DNA of 64,000 bases from Candidatus Gastranaerophilales bacterium (GTDB taxonomy: Bacteria > Cyanobacteriota > Vampirovibrionia > Gastranaerophilales > Gastranaerophilaceae), in assembly GCA_944323035.1 (NCBI GenBank), contig CALUQY010000008.1, positions 23,696 through 87,695 of the forward strand, read 5' to 3'. A model generated the notes under the pieces. The model did not search any database. It saw nothing but the letters and a program-made list of their open reading frames with translations, and was not told the origin of the DNA. Shown here one piece after another: positions 51,964 through 61,644 of the stretch (position 1 is its first letter; the number at the start of each line of letters is the position of its first letter). A program made the translations under genes and the position numbers.

Positions 51964-53251
51964 ATCCGAATGTTTGAAATGACTTTTCAACATTTTTGGT
52001 AATTACATTCTTTACAGATTCATATTCTGTCTGGAGTGTATTGTGTTCTGTATCAAGCTGTTTTATCTGCAAGTCATAACGCGAATCTAAACGCTGGATT
52101 TGTTTAAGGTCATTTTCGTAATTTGCCTGTGCAATTGCGATTTGGGTTTCATCCTCTACTTCCTGAATACAGGTATCTTCACTAATAGAGGTTGAAACGA
52201 ATTTACCTTCTGTGACAGAATAAGTTTCCAATATTAGATCGCCGTTGCGCAAATATTGTTCAAAGGTGTTGGAATCATCCAGCGGAGTACCTTTCGTTGT
52301 CTGTGATGAAGCACCCAGATATGTAGGTTTATTCTCATAGAGATAGTGATCATCATTATTAGCTTTTGCCGGAGTATCGGTGTATGTATAATAGCCGGAA
52401 GAAAGCATTTTGTAGTACAGATTACTATAATAATCTGTCATTGCGCTGTTTCCCTTGTTATACTGGGTGTTAACAGTCGTAAAATCGTGTTCATTATAGG
52501 TTACATTTACGCCATCAACTATGGTTGTCGTACCATCAGAATAGTAAGATTCTGTAATTGCCAATGCATAGTTATAAAGTTCTAACTGTTCATCATTAGT
52601 ACCTTCAAAGTTTATTGGCTGGTTAGTAATAGCCGGATCTGTACTTGCAACTGTAATTGTTGCATAACCTTGACCTATTTCATTCCCGGTTTCGACATAA
52701 TCAAAAGTCCAGAGGTGGTTGTCGCTTACATCATCCTCATCGTCACTGCCAAATGTCTTACCAATACTGTTGAAATAGACATCCCATGCTTCGTGAATTT
52801 TGTCTTCCATTTCAAAAGAAGCGCCATCAGAAGCTTTTTTACTCGGGTCAATATCCGAAAGTGAATAAGGCCCGCCCTGCTTAGTTCCCAAAGCCCCGAG
52901 GAAGGCATTAAGAGAGCCGTGTGCTTCTGCAAATGCATCTGCAACATCTTCTGAAACAAGTACGCGGCCTTGAGTATCGGTTGCAATATATTGTTTGCCG
53001 AGAGTTTCAACAACAGCCGGACTTGTAAGCATATCAAAAGAAATATCCGTGTAACTTGCGGCACCATCAGAGTAACCGGTCATAATTTGTAATTTTGTTG
53101 CCTTCAGGGCGTCGTTATACTCGGCAGTAATCTGATCGCTTCTGTCTGCCAATCGTTCTTTGGCGTACGAAAGCGCCTGACCGGACTGTTCATTATCAGA
53201 AAGTCTGGCTGTAATACTTAATAATCTTGCTTGAGATGCTGCCATTCCCAT
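51962..53251 (-). CDS. Unrecognised 429-aa protein with helical ends and acidic middle
   Basis: No signal peptide. N-terminal 60 residues are helical with many Ser/Ala/Gln (MAASQARLLSITARLSDNEQ), the middle is acidic and rich in Tyr, Thr, Ser and Asp, and the C-terminal 70 residues are a coiled coil (DLKQIQRLDSRYDLQIKQLD, then VKNVITKNVEKSFQTF). Helical N- and C-termini around a variable centre recall flagellin/hook-associated or type III-exported proteins, but no family is recognised. Own ribosome site AAGGA and own terminator: single-gene unit. Confidence 0.6.
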   Translation of the reverse strand: MGMAASQARLLSITARLSDNEQSGQALSYAKERLADRSDQITAEYNDALKATKLQIMTGYSDGAASYTDISFDMLTSPAVVETLGKQYIATDTQGRVLVSEDVADAFAEAHGSLNAFLGALGTKQGGPYSLSDIDPSKKASDGASFEMEDKIHEAWDVYFNSIGKTFGSDDEDDVSDNHLWTFDYVETGNEIGQGYATITVASTDPAITNQPINFEGTNDEQLELYNYALAITESYYSDGTTTIVDGVNVTYNEHDFTTVNTQYNKGNSAMTDYYSNLYYKMLSSGYYTYTDTPAKANNDDHYLYENKPTYLGASSQTTKGTPLDDSNTFEQYLRNGDLILETYSVTEGKFVSTSISEDTCIQEVEDETQIAIAQANYENDLKQIQRLDSRYDLQIKQLDTEHNTLQTEYESVKNVITKNVEKSFQTFG

Positions 53252-53398
53252 AATTGATATTCCTTATTCTTAGAGTACTATTAGTCTATTTGTCGGAATA
53301 ACCTGGCATAAACTTTAAATACCGGCATCAATTGTTACAAAAAATTAAGGAATTTTTATCAAGGCTGCAATACTGATTTTTGCGCGCTTGCAACGAGA

Positions 53399-53920
53399 TT
53401 ATAAAAACCAATTCATCATTGAGCGGAGTTCGCCAAAATCTAATTCCGGAGCGGAGGCAAAAATTTTATCAAGGTTCAAATCCTCTTTTACCGGTTCAAA
53501 ATCAACGCTTTGCCCGTCAAAGTTTGAAGAATAGTTTTTACCGGTACGGGCACATTCCGGAAGTTTTACGATTCCGTCAGAGCGCATATATGCAAGCCCG
53601 TGGACGCGGCAGGTTAAAGGACGGCGGGCATAAACCGCACATTCTCCGTCAAGCAGAAACGGGCAGGGGTAAGAAGAAGTCTTTTTTCGAGATTTAAGTT
53701 TTTTTATGTTTTCGCGAACCCTGTCATGCCAGTCTTTATCTAAGCGCAAGAAACCTTGCATTAAATACTTCATCTCTAGTAAAGAAAGCGGGTAGTCAGC
53801 ATTTTCGCAGCAAAACGTACAGCCTTTCTGACACTTTATTTTATCCTTGTCGCGTTCAAAATATAGGGCAAGTTTTTCATCAAAAGATTTTAAAAAATTT
53901 TCATAACGTTCAAACATCAA
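53399..53920 (-). CDS. YkgJ-family cysteine cluster protein
   Basis: 173 aa. Cysteine cluster CQKGCTFCC near residue 30, then [23 protein letters not shown], the pattern of the YkgJ (Zn/Fe-chelating) family. Probably binds a metal or Fe-S cluster; role unknown. Four-base overlap with ilvD, whose product is an Fe-S enzyme. Confidence 0.88.
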   Translation of the reverse strand: MMFERYENFLKSFDEKLALYFERDKDKIKCQKGCTFCCENADYPLSLLEMKYLMQGFLRLDKDWHDRVRENIKKLKSRKKTSSYPCPFLLDGECAVYARRPLTCRVHGLAYMRSDGIVKLPECARTGKNYSSNFDGQSVDFEPVKEDLNLDKIFASAPELDFGELRSMMNWFL

Positions 53921-55578
53921 AGAATCACCGCGCCGTGAGAGGCGTCCGAAACATTTTTGGCATAACGCTGAAGGTACTTAGAAAGGTTATCGCGTTTTGG
54001 CGGAATAAATTTTGCACGCCGGGCAGCGAGTTCAGCGTCATCCACCAGCACATCCACTCTGCGCTTATTAATGTCTATTTTAATTTTATCGCCTTTTTGA
54101 ATAAGTGCGATAATACCGCCGTCTGCGGCTTCCGGACACACATGTCCTATGCAGGCACCGCGTGTGGCTCCGGAAAAACGCCCGTCAGTTATCAGTGCAC
54201 AGCTTGTACCAAGCCCTTTGCCGACAAGAAGTGAGGTCGGAGCAAGCATCTCACGCATTCCGGGGCCGCCTTTCGGGCCTTCGTAACGGATAATAACAAC
54301 ATCGCCGGCTTTAACTAAATCATTTTCCAGCGCGTGCATTGCTTCTTCTTCGCTGTCAAAAGGATTAGCAACACCTTCAAACTCGTAACAGCTTTCATCA
54401 ATACCGGAAATCTTAGTAACACATCCGTCTTTTGCGATATTTCCATACAAAACGCCCAGTCCGGGTTTTGTTGTTACCGGATTAGTGCAGTCGTGAATTA
54501 AATCGTGATTAACATAAGCCTCCCGCGCTATCTCTTGAATACTAAGCCCGCAAACATTCGGGCAATCCTTCAAGCCGGCATTACCTTCAAAAAGAGTTCT
54601 CAAAATCGCCGGAATTCCGCCGGAGTGGTGCAAATCCGTCATTGTAAAGTTTGAGGCAGGATCGAGTTTGACTATCTGCTTAATTTTATCGCCGAGTTCC
54701 TCAAAATCTTTAAGCGTAATATCAATTCCGCCTGCATTTGCAAGCGCCAGCAGGTGAAGGAAAGAATTCGTAGAACCGCCAAGCGAAAGATCCGTAATAA
54801 TTGCGTTTCTGATAGAAGTTTTGGTTATAAATTTGTCAGGTGTAAGTTTTTTTCTGACGAGTTCCACAACCGCCATGCCGCTTTCAAAAGCGATTCTGCG
54901 TTTTTGAGAGGAAACCGCCGCAGAAGTCGCGCAAAACGGTAAACTCATCCCCATAACCTCTGTCAGGCAAGCCATTGTGTTTGCAGTATAAAGCCCCTGA
55001 CACGAACCTGCAGAAGGACAGGATTGCTCTATAAGTTCCTCAAACCTCTTTTCATCAATCATGCCGGCACGGAATTTCCCGACAGCTTCAAACGAACCTT
55101 TTATCATAGTTAATTTTTCACATTTGCTCTCACCGTCAAGCATAGGCCCTGCAGTTACAATAACAGTCGGGATATTCAAACGCACGGCAGCGATAAGCAT
55201 TCCCGGAGTAATTTTATCGCAATTAGAGAGCAAAACAAGTCCGTCGAGCTGATGTCCTTCTGCAACAGTTTCAACGCAATCGGCAATCAAATCACGCGAA
55301 GGAAGCGAATACCTCATTCCGCTATGCCCCATAGCTATTCCGTCGCATACTGCCGGAACGCCGAAAATAAACGCCTGTCCTCCGGCTGAATGTATGCCCT
55401 TTTCAATCTGGCGTTCTAAATCACGCATTCCGATATGCCCAGGAACCAGATCCGAAAAAGAACTCGCTATCCCTATAAACGGCGCTTTCATATTTTTTTT
55501 GCTGACGCCTGCCGCCATTAACAGCCCTCTGTGCGGCGCCCTTGCTATTCCTTCTTTTATACTATCGCTTCTCATCAT
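53917..55578 (-). CDS. ilvD: Dihydroxy-acid dehydratase
   Basis: About 553 aa. Branched-chain amino acid synthesis, dehydrating 2,3-dihydroxy acids. Cluster cysteines in [12 protein letters not shown] and [14 protein letters not shown], with [17 protein letters not shown] near the C-terminus. The frame is open to a TTG at 55602, but family members commonly begin MRSD..K.G..RAPHR, so the ATG pair 55578/55575 is preferred. No other ilv/leu genes nearby. Confidence 0.93.
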   Translation of the reverse strand: MMRSDSIKEGIARAPHRGLLMAAGVSKKNMKAPFIGIASSFSDLVPGHIGMRDLERQIEKGIHSAGGQAFIFGVPAVCDGIAMGHSGMRYSLPSRDLIADCVETVAEGHQLDGLVLLSNCDKITPGMLIAAVRLNIPTVIVTAGPMLDGESKCEKLTMIKGSFEAVGKFRAGMIDEKRFEELIEQSCPSAGSCQGLYTANTMACLTEVMGMSLPFCATSAAVSSQKRRIAFESGMAVVELVRKKLTPDKFITKTSIRNAIITDLSLGGSTNSFLHLLALANAGGIDITLKDFEELGDKIKQIVKLDPASNFTMTDLHHSGGIPAILRTLFEGNAGLKDCPNVCGLSIQEIAREAYVNHDLIHDCTNPVTTKPGLGVLYGNIAKDGCVTKISGIDESCYEFEGVANPFDSEEEAMHALENDLVKAGDVVIIRYEGPKGGPGMREMLAPTSLLVGKGLGTSCALITDGRFSGATRGACIGHVCPEAADGGIIALIQKGDKIKIDINKRRVDVLVDDAELAARRAKFIPPKRDNLSKYLQRYAKNVSDASHGAVIL

Positions 55579-55674
55579 ATCAAGGATTATACTACCGGAC
55601 AAATTAAAACTCCACTAGATTACATTTTTTAACATGAACTGGCATGAAAAATTTATCCGTGCTAGGCTTGTAAT

Positions 55675-57702
55675 ATGAAAAAATTAATCTCATTATTGCT
55701 TATGCTAAGCTTTTCGCTCACAAACCTTGCGCTCGCGGAAGAAATTATCACCTCTGAACCGGAACCAATCAAAGAAGAAGTTTCCATTATTGATTCAATT
55801 CCGCAGAAATTAAAGACAGAAATCAAAACATCTATTGCTGAAATTTACGGCAGGGAAAACTGCGATATAATATACGAAAATGTTTTAAAAATTGCAGAAC
55901 AATCTATAAAAAACCGCCCGCTTGCGCTAAAGAAAACCGATGAAACCCGACCTTGCGACTGGTACAAAGACGAAATAATTTATATGTTTTATGTTGACCA
56001 ATTCGGGGTGAATGACGGAGAAACCGCCAGCACTTTCCACGATACGACAAAAATGTTTAAATACCTCAAAGATTTAGGTGTAACGACTTTATATATGCTT
56101 CCGTTTGCGGATTCGCCGATGACTGACGCCGGTTTTGATGTTAAGAACCCGCAAAACGTCCGCAAAGATTTGGGCGGGATGAAAGAGTTCAAAGAATTTA
56201 TCACCAAGGCAAAGCAAGAAGGCTTTAAAATTAAAGCCGATCTTGTTCTGAACCATTTCTCGGAAGAACATGAATGGTTTAAAGCGCTTCAAAACGGCGA
56301 CCTTTCAAAACTTGATTACTTTATTGTGCGCGAAACAATGCCGGAATACAGAAAGTATCAGGATGAAAAACTTGGAACTGTCGTAGAATATGTTGAAGAC
56401 GACGGCAAAATCTCCAAACGCCGCATAATTTTCCCTGAAAATACCGAAAATAACTGGCGCAAAGTTACTATAAACGGCAAAGATTATTTTGTCTACCACA
56501 CCTTCTACCCGTTCCAGATAGATATCAATTGGGAAAACCCGCAGGTGCTTTATTACTGCCTGCAAACAATCAGTTACTGGAGTAATTTAGGGATTGACAT
56601 TTTCCGTATGGACGCTATACCGTATCTTTCAAAAGAACCCGGCACAAATGCTGAAAATCAGCCTAAAACCCACTCTATTGTAAGGCTTTTAAGCAATTAT
56701 ATTCAGGCGACGGCGCCTTCAAGCGTTATTCAGGTTGAAGCCTGTCAGGTGCCTAAAGATATTCTGCCTTATTTCGGCAAAGAAAGAACTATCGAATACC
56801 CGAATATGAAGCAGGAATTTAAAAGAACCGATGAAGGACAGATTGCTTATCACTTTCCTTACATGCCTGCAATCTGGGCAAGTTTGATTACAAAAGATAA
56901 AAAATATTTTCTTGACGCGAATAAAGCCACACCGGAAATTCCGTCTACTGCGTCGTGGGGAATTTTTCTGCGTGTCCACGACGAATTAACGCTTGAAATG
57001 GTCGATCCGGAAATCCGTGAAATTATTTATAACAATCTTTCACCTAAAGGCGCAGGCTTTAGAAAAGGTTTCGGCGTAAGCGGAAGGCTCGCGAATTTCC
57101 TTGATAACGATCCGCGCAGAATTGAAATGGCTTTTTCAATTTTACTTTCTCTGCCCGGAATCCCGATAATTTATTACGGGGATGAAATCGGAGTTTCTAA
57201 TAATTTCGCAAACGCAGACAAATCCGCAATCAAAAGGAAATTAAAACAACGCGCGTCAAAAATAAAACTTCTGAGCGCCTTTGACTCGCGTGATATTCAC
57301 AGAGGAGAAGTCCCTTACAAACTCTTCTACGGCTCAACTAACAATTATTACGCATACAACAGCCGTGTTTATAAAAGAGTCAAAAACCTCGTCCATTTGA
57401 GGAAATCTCTTCCGGCAATGGCTCGCGGGGAGTTTATTCCGCTGAAAACGAACCTGCCGGAAAACTTTGCTTACATCAGAAAAGATAAAGACCAGCAAAT
57501 TTTAGTAATTAACAACCTTTCTGACGAAAAAATTGTGTCAGAAATAACTCTGCCGGTAAATCTGGTTTTGAAAAATAACGGACACATAAAAAGCCTGAAA
57601 AACCTTGTTAACAATGATAATATCAAGGTGGATATCTCACTGACAAACCGAACAATGCACCTGCGTGTGGCACCATACGGCGTTGTGTGGCTGGAATTGT
57701 AA
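55675..57702 (+). CDS. Secreted GH13 alpha-amylase family enzyme, trehalose synthase-like
   Basis: 675 aa. Signal peptide MKKLISLLLMLSFSLTNLALA (1-21). Catalytic TIM barrel after a 90-residue helical pre-domain: region I ADLVLNHFS (Asn192/His193), nucleophile Asp313 in FRMDAI, acid Glu355 in QVEAC, and Asp436 in VHDELTLEMV. The VHDELTLEMV...NDPRRIEMAFSILLSLPGIPIIYYGDEIG stretch is closest to trehalose synthase/maltose glucosyltransferase-type GH13. C-terminal beta domain about 590-675. Exported location is odd for trehalose synthase, so an extracytoplasmic alpha-glucan role is likely. TGC-TAGGCT ends 6 nt before ATG and no Shine-Dalgarno. Confidence 0.85.
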   Translation: MKKLISLLLMLSFSLTNLALAEEIITSEPEPIKEEVSIIDSIPQKLKTEIKTSIAEIYGRENCDIIYENVLKIAEQSIKNRPLALKKTDETRPCDWYKDEIIYMFYVDQFGVNDGETASTFHDTTKMFKYLKDLGVTTLYMLPFADSPMTDAGFDVKNPQNVRKDLGGMKEFKEFITKAKQEGFKIKADLVLNHFSEEHEWFKALQNGDLSKLDYFIVRETMPEYRKYQDEKLGTVVEYVEDDGKISKRRIIFPENTENNWRKVTINGKDYFVYHTFYPFQIDINWENPQVLYYCLQTISYWSNLGIDIFRMDAIPYLSKEPGTNAENQPKTHSIVRLLSNYIQATAPSSVIQVEACQVPKDILPYFGKERTIEYPNMKQEFKRTDEGQIAYHFPYMPAIWASLITKDKKYFLDANKATPEIPSTASWGIFLRVHDELTLEMVDPEIREIIYNNLSPKGAGFRKGFGVSGRLANFLDNDPRRIEMAFSILLSLPGIPIIYYGDEIGVSNNFANADKSAIKRKLKQRASKIKLLSAFDSRDIHRGEVPYKLFYGSTNNYYAYNSRVYKRVKNLVHLRKSLPAMARGEFIPLKTNLPENFAYIRKDKDQQILVINNLSDEKIVSEITLPVNLVLKNNGHIKSLKNLVNNDNIKVDISLTNRTMHLRVAPYGVVWLEL

Positions 57703-57717
57703 TGTAAAAAATTTTTA

Positions 57718-57726
57718 TGCTAATAT
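57718..57726 (+). promoter_or_regulatory. Extended -10 of the SulP gene (leaderless candidate)
   Basis: TGCTAATAT ends 6 nt before ATG 57733; no Shine-Dalgarno. Confidence 0.5.
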
Positions 57727-57732
57727 AACTAT

Positions 57733-59373
57733 ATGCTTGAAAAGGTTAGGGAAAAATCATTAGTTTTGGCTGGCGATACAATAGGAGCGTTGAGTGCTGC
57801 AATTGTTGCACTGCCGCAGCTTTTAGCCTTCGGAGTTGTGACAGGACTTGGCGCAAGCGCCGGAATCTGGGGCGCAATAATTCTTTGCGTGCTTACAGCA
57901 ATATTCGGGCCGAAAGTTCCTTTTATATCCGGCATCACAGGCCCTGTAACCATTGTTATCGCATCAATTATGCACGCTCTGCAGGGTGATATTTCTTCTG
58001 TTATTCTCGTTCTTACAATGGCGGGAATTATTCAGACAATCCTTTCTCTCACGCAGTTTCCGGAAATTGTAAAATATATGCCATATCCCGTCATCTCCGG
58101 ATTTATGAACGGCATAGGCGTAATACTTATAATTCTTCAATTAAACCTGCTATGCGGGCTGGAGGCTAAGTCAAATACAATAGAAAGCCTCCATTATTTT
58201 GTGACACACCTGAATACATACAACCACGATGCGCTTTTCATCGGCATTATCACTCTTTTAATCGTTTTTCTAACGCCTAAAAAACTTAATAAAATTATTC
58301 CGTCACAGGTTATAGCGCTTGTTGTATGCACATTTATCTCAATAAAAACAGGTTTGAATGTCGATAGAATTTCAGAAATTTCAATATCATTTCCGCAGAT
58401 AAATATTCCGCACTCTAATCTGCACCATATAATTACGTATTTTCACTACGCAGTAATGCTTGCAATTGTGCTGTGCGTGGAAAGCTTACTGACAGGGCTT
58501 GTCGGGGATTCTCTTTTGAAAACGAGAACATCAAGCAAGCGGCTTTTGTTCGGACTCGGACTCGGGAACCTTTGCTGCGCACTCACAGGCTCACTTCCGG
58601 GCGTTGCCGCAACAATGAGAACCGTTGCAGCCATAAATTCCGGTGCAACGACAAGGCTTGCCGTGCTCATTAATCCGCTTATTTTAGGGCTTTTAATCTT
58701 TAAATTTTCAGACTTTGTCGCCCAAATTCCACTCGCTGTGCTTGCAGGTATTCTTATAAAAATCGGGTTCGACATAATTGATGTAAAACTCTTGAAAGTA
58801 ATTAAACACGCGCCGAAAGACGATTTTTACGTTCTGTTTCTGGTCTTTATTCTGACAGTATTCTATAATCTTATTGTTGCGGTAGGTGCAGGAATAACCT
58901 TTGCGGCTCTACTGTATGCAAAAAGAATTGCCGATAAAACAAAACTGATTTCAAGAAGTGTTCAGGCAAACGGGGAAATTATTGAACTCGAAAAGAACGT
59001 AGAGCACGACTACGACCACAAAATCAGAATTGTTCACATTGACGGACAGTTTTTCTTCGGCTCTGCAACCCAGCTAATTTCGCAATTTGATGAACTCTTA
59101 GGCACCAAATATCTTATTATCGACTACTCATCTGAAGATTTGCTTGATATCTCGGCAATTTTCGCGTTTCAGGATATCCTTGCAAGACTCAAATCGCAAA
59201 AAATTAAAGTTATCCTTGTTCTACACAACGAAAACTTAAAAGAACAGCTTAAAAACCACGGTATTCTTGATGAAATCGGAGAAAAACATATTTTTATATC
59301 TGAACCGGACGCAATAAATTTTGCTAAAAAATGCCTTAAAAAGAAAATTAAAAGATTTTATAAAAAAGATTAA
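57733..59373 (+). CDS. SulP-family anion transporter with STAS domain
   Basis: 546 aa. About 10-12 membrane segments through residue 395 (PQLLAFGVVTGLGASAGIWGA, TGPVTIVIASIMHAL, GSLPGVAATMRTVAAINSGATTRLA) and a cytoplasmic STAS domain about 420-535 (IRIVHIDGQFFFGSATQL, LIIDYSSEDLLDISAIF). SulP proteins carry sulfate, bicarbonate or other anions with Na+ or H+; the substrate cannot be read here. Carbonic anhydrase is not fused or adjacent. Confidence 0.92.
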   Translation: MLEKVREKSLVLAGDTIGALSAAIVALPQLLAFGVVTGLGASAGIWGAIILCVLTAIFGPKVPFISGITGPVTIVIASIMHALQGDISSVILVLTMAGIIQTILSLTQFPEIVKYMPYPVISGFMNGIGVILIILQLNLLCGLEAKSNTIESLHYFVTHLNTYNHDALFIGIITLLIVFLTPKKLNKIIPSQVIALVVCTFISIKTGLNVDRISEISISFPQINIPHSNLHHIITYFHYAVMLAIVLCVESLLTGLVGDSLLKTRTSSKRLLFGLGLGNLCCALTGSLPGVAATMRTVAAINSGATTRLAVLINPLILGLLIFKFSDFVAQIPLAVLAGILIKIGFDIIDVKLLKVIKHAPKDDFYVLFLVFILTVFYNLIVAVGAGITFAALLYAKRIADKTKLISRSVQANGEIIELEKNVEHDYDHKIRIVHIDGQFFFGSATQLISQFDELLGTKYLIIDYSSEDLLDISAIFAFQDILARLKSQKIKVILVLHNENLKEQLKNHGILDEIGEKHIFISEPDAINFAKKCLKKKIKRFYKKD

Positions 59374-59381
59374 CTAACCAC

Positions 59382-59412
59382 TTGACTGAGAGTAACTATC
59401 AGGTTGTATTAT
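59382..59412 (+). promoter_or_regulatory. MerR-type promoter/operator for dxs-merR
   Basis: TTGACT (59382-59387) and TATTAT (59407-59412) are 19 bp apart. CTGAGAGTAACTATCAG (59386-59402) is a 17-bp dyad matching at 7 of 8 pairs, centred between the boxes. Long spacer plus central dyad is the hallmark of MerR-activated promoters, and a MerR gene is in this operon. Confidence 0.75.
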
Positions 59413-59437
59413 ATCATCATAGAAATAAGGAGATTAT

Positions 59438-61225
59438 ATGATTTTAGACAGAGTTAACAACCCGCAGGATTTGAAAATTTTAGAAATGTCAGAGCTTTCA
59501 GCGCTGGCAGATGAAATGAGAGAGATTATTATAAAAAAAGTAAACACAACAGGCGGCCACTTCGGCCCTAATCTGGGTATTATAGAAGCAACGATTGCAA
59601 TGCATTATGTATTTAATTCACCTGTAGATAAAATCGTCTTTGACGTTTCGCACCAGTGCTACCCGCACAAAATCCTCACAGGAAGAAAAGAAGGTTTTAC
59701 AAATCCGGAAAAATATTTAACCTACACCGGCTACACAGCCCCGGAAGAAAGCCCTCACGACTTATTCAAGGTAGGGCACACCTCAACTTCCGTAAGCTTA
59801 GCCTGCGGAGTTGCAAAAGCCAGAGATTTAAGAGATGAAAAATATAACGTAATCGCACTCATCGGTGACGGCTCTCTTACCGGCGGCGAAGCACTTGAAG
59901 GTTTAAATAACGCGGCAGTTCTCGGCGGAAACCTGATTATTATCGTAAACGATAACGATATGTCTATTGCCGAAAACCACGGCGGGATTTATTCAAACCT
60001 TAAACTTTTGCGTGAAACAAAAGGTCAGGCAGAACAAAACTTCTTCAAGACAATGGGCTTTGAATACCACTATATCGACGAAGGCAACAACGTTGAAAAA
60101 GTTATTGAAACGCTCCAAAAAGTTAAAGATACCGACCATCCGGTTATTGTTCATTTGAAAACAATAAAAGGCCACGGCTGTGCTGCGGCAGAAGCCAATA
60201 AAGAAGCCTTCCACTGGATTGTTCCGGGAACGCTTGACGACAACGGGAACTGCAATCCTGCACCTGAAACATCAATGGAAGATTACAATTCAATAACAAA
60301 AGACTTCATCCTTGAAAAAGCAAAAAAAGATAAAAATTTAATAGTAGTAAACCCTGCAACCCCGGGGGTTCACGGTTTTACGCCTGATTTCAGAGCAAAA
60401 CTCGGCAGACAGTATGTTGATACCGGTATTGCGGAAGAACACGCAGTTGCTTTCTCCTCGGCACTCGCCAAAAACGGCGCAAAACCAATCCTTGCAATAA
60501 TGACATCATTTGTTCAAAGAACTTATGACCAGTTATCACAGGATCTTGCGCTAAACAACTCACCGCTTACAATGCTTGTTTACTGGGGCGGGCTTTCCGG
60601 TGCCGATGCTACCCACCTCGGCTCTTTCGACATCCCGTTAATCTGCAATATTCCGAACATTGTCTACCTTGCACCGACTAACAAGGAAGAATACCTTGCG
60701 ATGCTTGAATGGTCGTACGAACAAAATGACTATCCGGTAGCAATCAGAGTTCCGGCAGAACCTCTCACCTCCTGCGGGGCAGAAGATAAAACGGATTACT
60801 CAAAAATCAACAAGTCAAAAGTTCTTGAAAAAGGAGAAAAAGTCGCGATTTTAGGACTCGGGAGCTTCGCGGGCAAAGCTAAAGAAGTAAAAGAAGCACT
60901 TAAACAAAACACCGGCATTAATGCAACACTTATAAATCCGGTTTATATTTCAGGCGTTGATGAAGAACTTCTTGAAAGCCTCAAAGCTGACCACAGCATT
61001 GTTGTAACACTTGAAGATGGAATTCTGGACGGTGGGTTCGGCGAAAAAGTCGCAAGATTCTACGGCAATTCAGATATGAAAGTTCTGAATTTCGGCGGCA
61101 AGAAAGAATTCACGGACAGAATACCACTTGAAGAACTTTATAATCGCTATCACTTAACAACCGGTTTAATTATAAATGACATCAAAAAAGCATTAAATAT
61201 GGAGAAGATTCATGTACACAATTAA
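59438..61225 (+). CDS. dxs: 1-Deoxy-D-xylulose-5-phosphate synthase, short divergent type
   Basis: 595 aa. Thiamine-diphosphate motifs GDGSLTGGEALEGLNNA ... NDNDMSI and DTGIAEEHAVAFSSALAKNG with catalytic Glu. It lacks segments of the usual 620-640-aa DXS and reads closer to the shorter branch seen in some Firmicutes (VFDVSHQCYPHKILTGRK, FKVGHTSTSVSLA). Makes DXP for isoprenoids, thiamine and pyridoxal; whether this branch has classic DXS activity is not certain. SD AAGGAG. Overlaps merR by 14 nt. Confidence 0.85.
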   Translation: MILDRVNNPQDLKILEMSELSALADEMREIIIKKVNTTGGHFGPNLGIIEATIAMHYVFNSPVDKIVFDVSHQCYPHKILTGRKEGFTNPEKYLTYTGYTAPEESPHDLFKVGHTSTSVSLACGVAKARDLRDEKYNVIALIGDGSLTGGEALEGLNNAAVLGGNLIIIVNDNDMSIAENHGGIYSNLKLLRETKGQAEQNFFKTMGFEYHYIDEGNNVEKVIETLQKVKDTDHPVIVHLKTIKGHGCAAAEANKEAFHWIVPGTLDDNGNCNPAPETSMEDYNSITKDFILEKAKKDKNLIVVNPATPGVHGFTPDFRAKLGRQYVDTGIAEEHAVAFSSALAKNGAKPILAIMTSFVQRTYDQLSQDLALNNSPLTMLVYWGGLSGADATHLGSFDIPLICNIPNIVYLAPTNKEEYLAMLEWSYEQNDYPVAIRVPAEPLTSCGAEDKTDYSKINKSKVLEKGEKVAILGLGSFAGKAKEVKEALKQNTGINATLINPVYISGVDEELLESLKADHSIVVTLEDGILDGGFGEKVARFYGNSDMKVLNFGGKKEFTDRIPLEELYNRYHLTTGLIINDIKKALNMEKIHVHN

Positions 61226-61628
61226 AGAAGTTGCAGAAAAAATGGAGGTTTCCGAACATACGCTCAGGTTCTGGGCAAAATCAGGTTTTTTCCCGTTCGT
61301 TAAACGCAACGAAAATAATATCCGCCAATTTTCGGACAATGACCTTGAATGGGTTCGGATTGTCAAATGCCTCCGCTCGGTCGGCACAGAGAATAAAGCT
61401 ATAAAAAAATACATAGATCTGTGTATAAAAGGGGATTCCACAATTCCGGAGCGCTACCAGATAATTCTTGATACAAAAGAAAAAGCTCTGCAGCAAATGG
61501 AAGAACTAAAACAACAACTTGCGGTTTTGGATTACAAAGAAAACTTCTATAAAAATCTTATAAAAAACAACCTGCAAGACAGCTGGAATCCGATGAATAA
61601 GATAAATCTACAAGACGCGGCGGTTTAA
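61212..61628 (+). CDS. MerR-family transcriptional regulator
   Basis: 138 aa. N-terminal winged helix (YTIKEVAEKMEVSEHTLRFWAKSGFFP) with the MerR wing, then a long dimerisation helix about 80-125. No metal-binding cysteines, so more like the aldehyde/small-molecule-sensing AdhR branch. Overlaps dxs and probably regulates the operon from the 19-bp-spacer promoter at 59382. Confidence 0.92.
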   Translation: MYTIKEVAEKMEVSEHTLRFWAKSGFFPFVKRNENNIRQFSDNDLEWVRIVKCLRSVGTENKAIKKYIDLCIKGDSTIPERYQIILDTKEKALQQMEELKQQLAVLDYKENFYKNLIKNNLQDSWNPMNKINLQDAAV

Positions 61629-61644
61629 CCGCCCGTCTTTTTTA
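61614..61644. terminator. Terminator at the merR stop
   Basis: GACG-C-GGCGGT, TTA loop, ACCGCC-CGTC followed by seven T; overlaps the merR stop codon. Confidence 0.88.
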
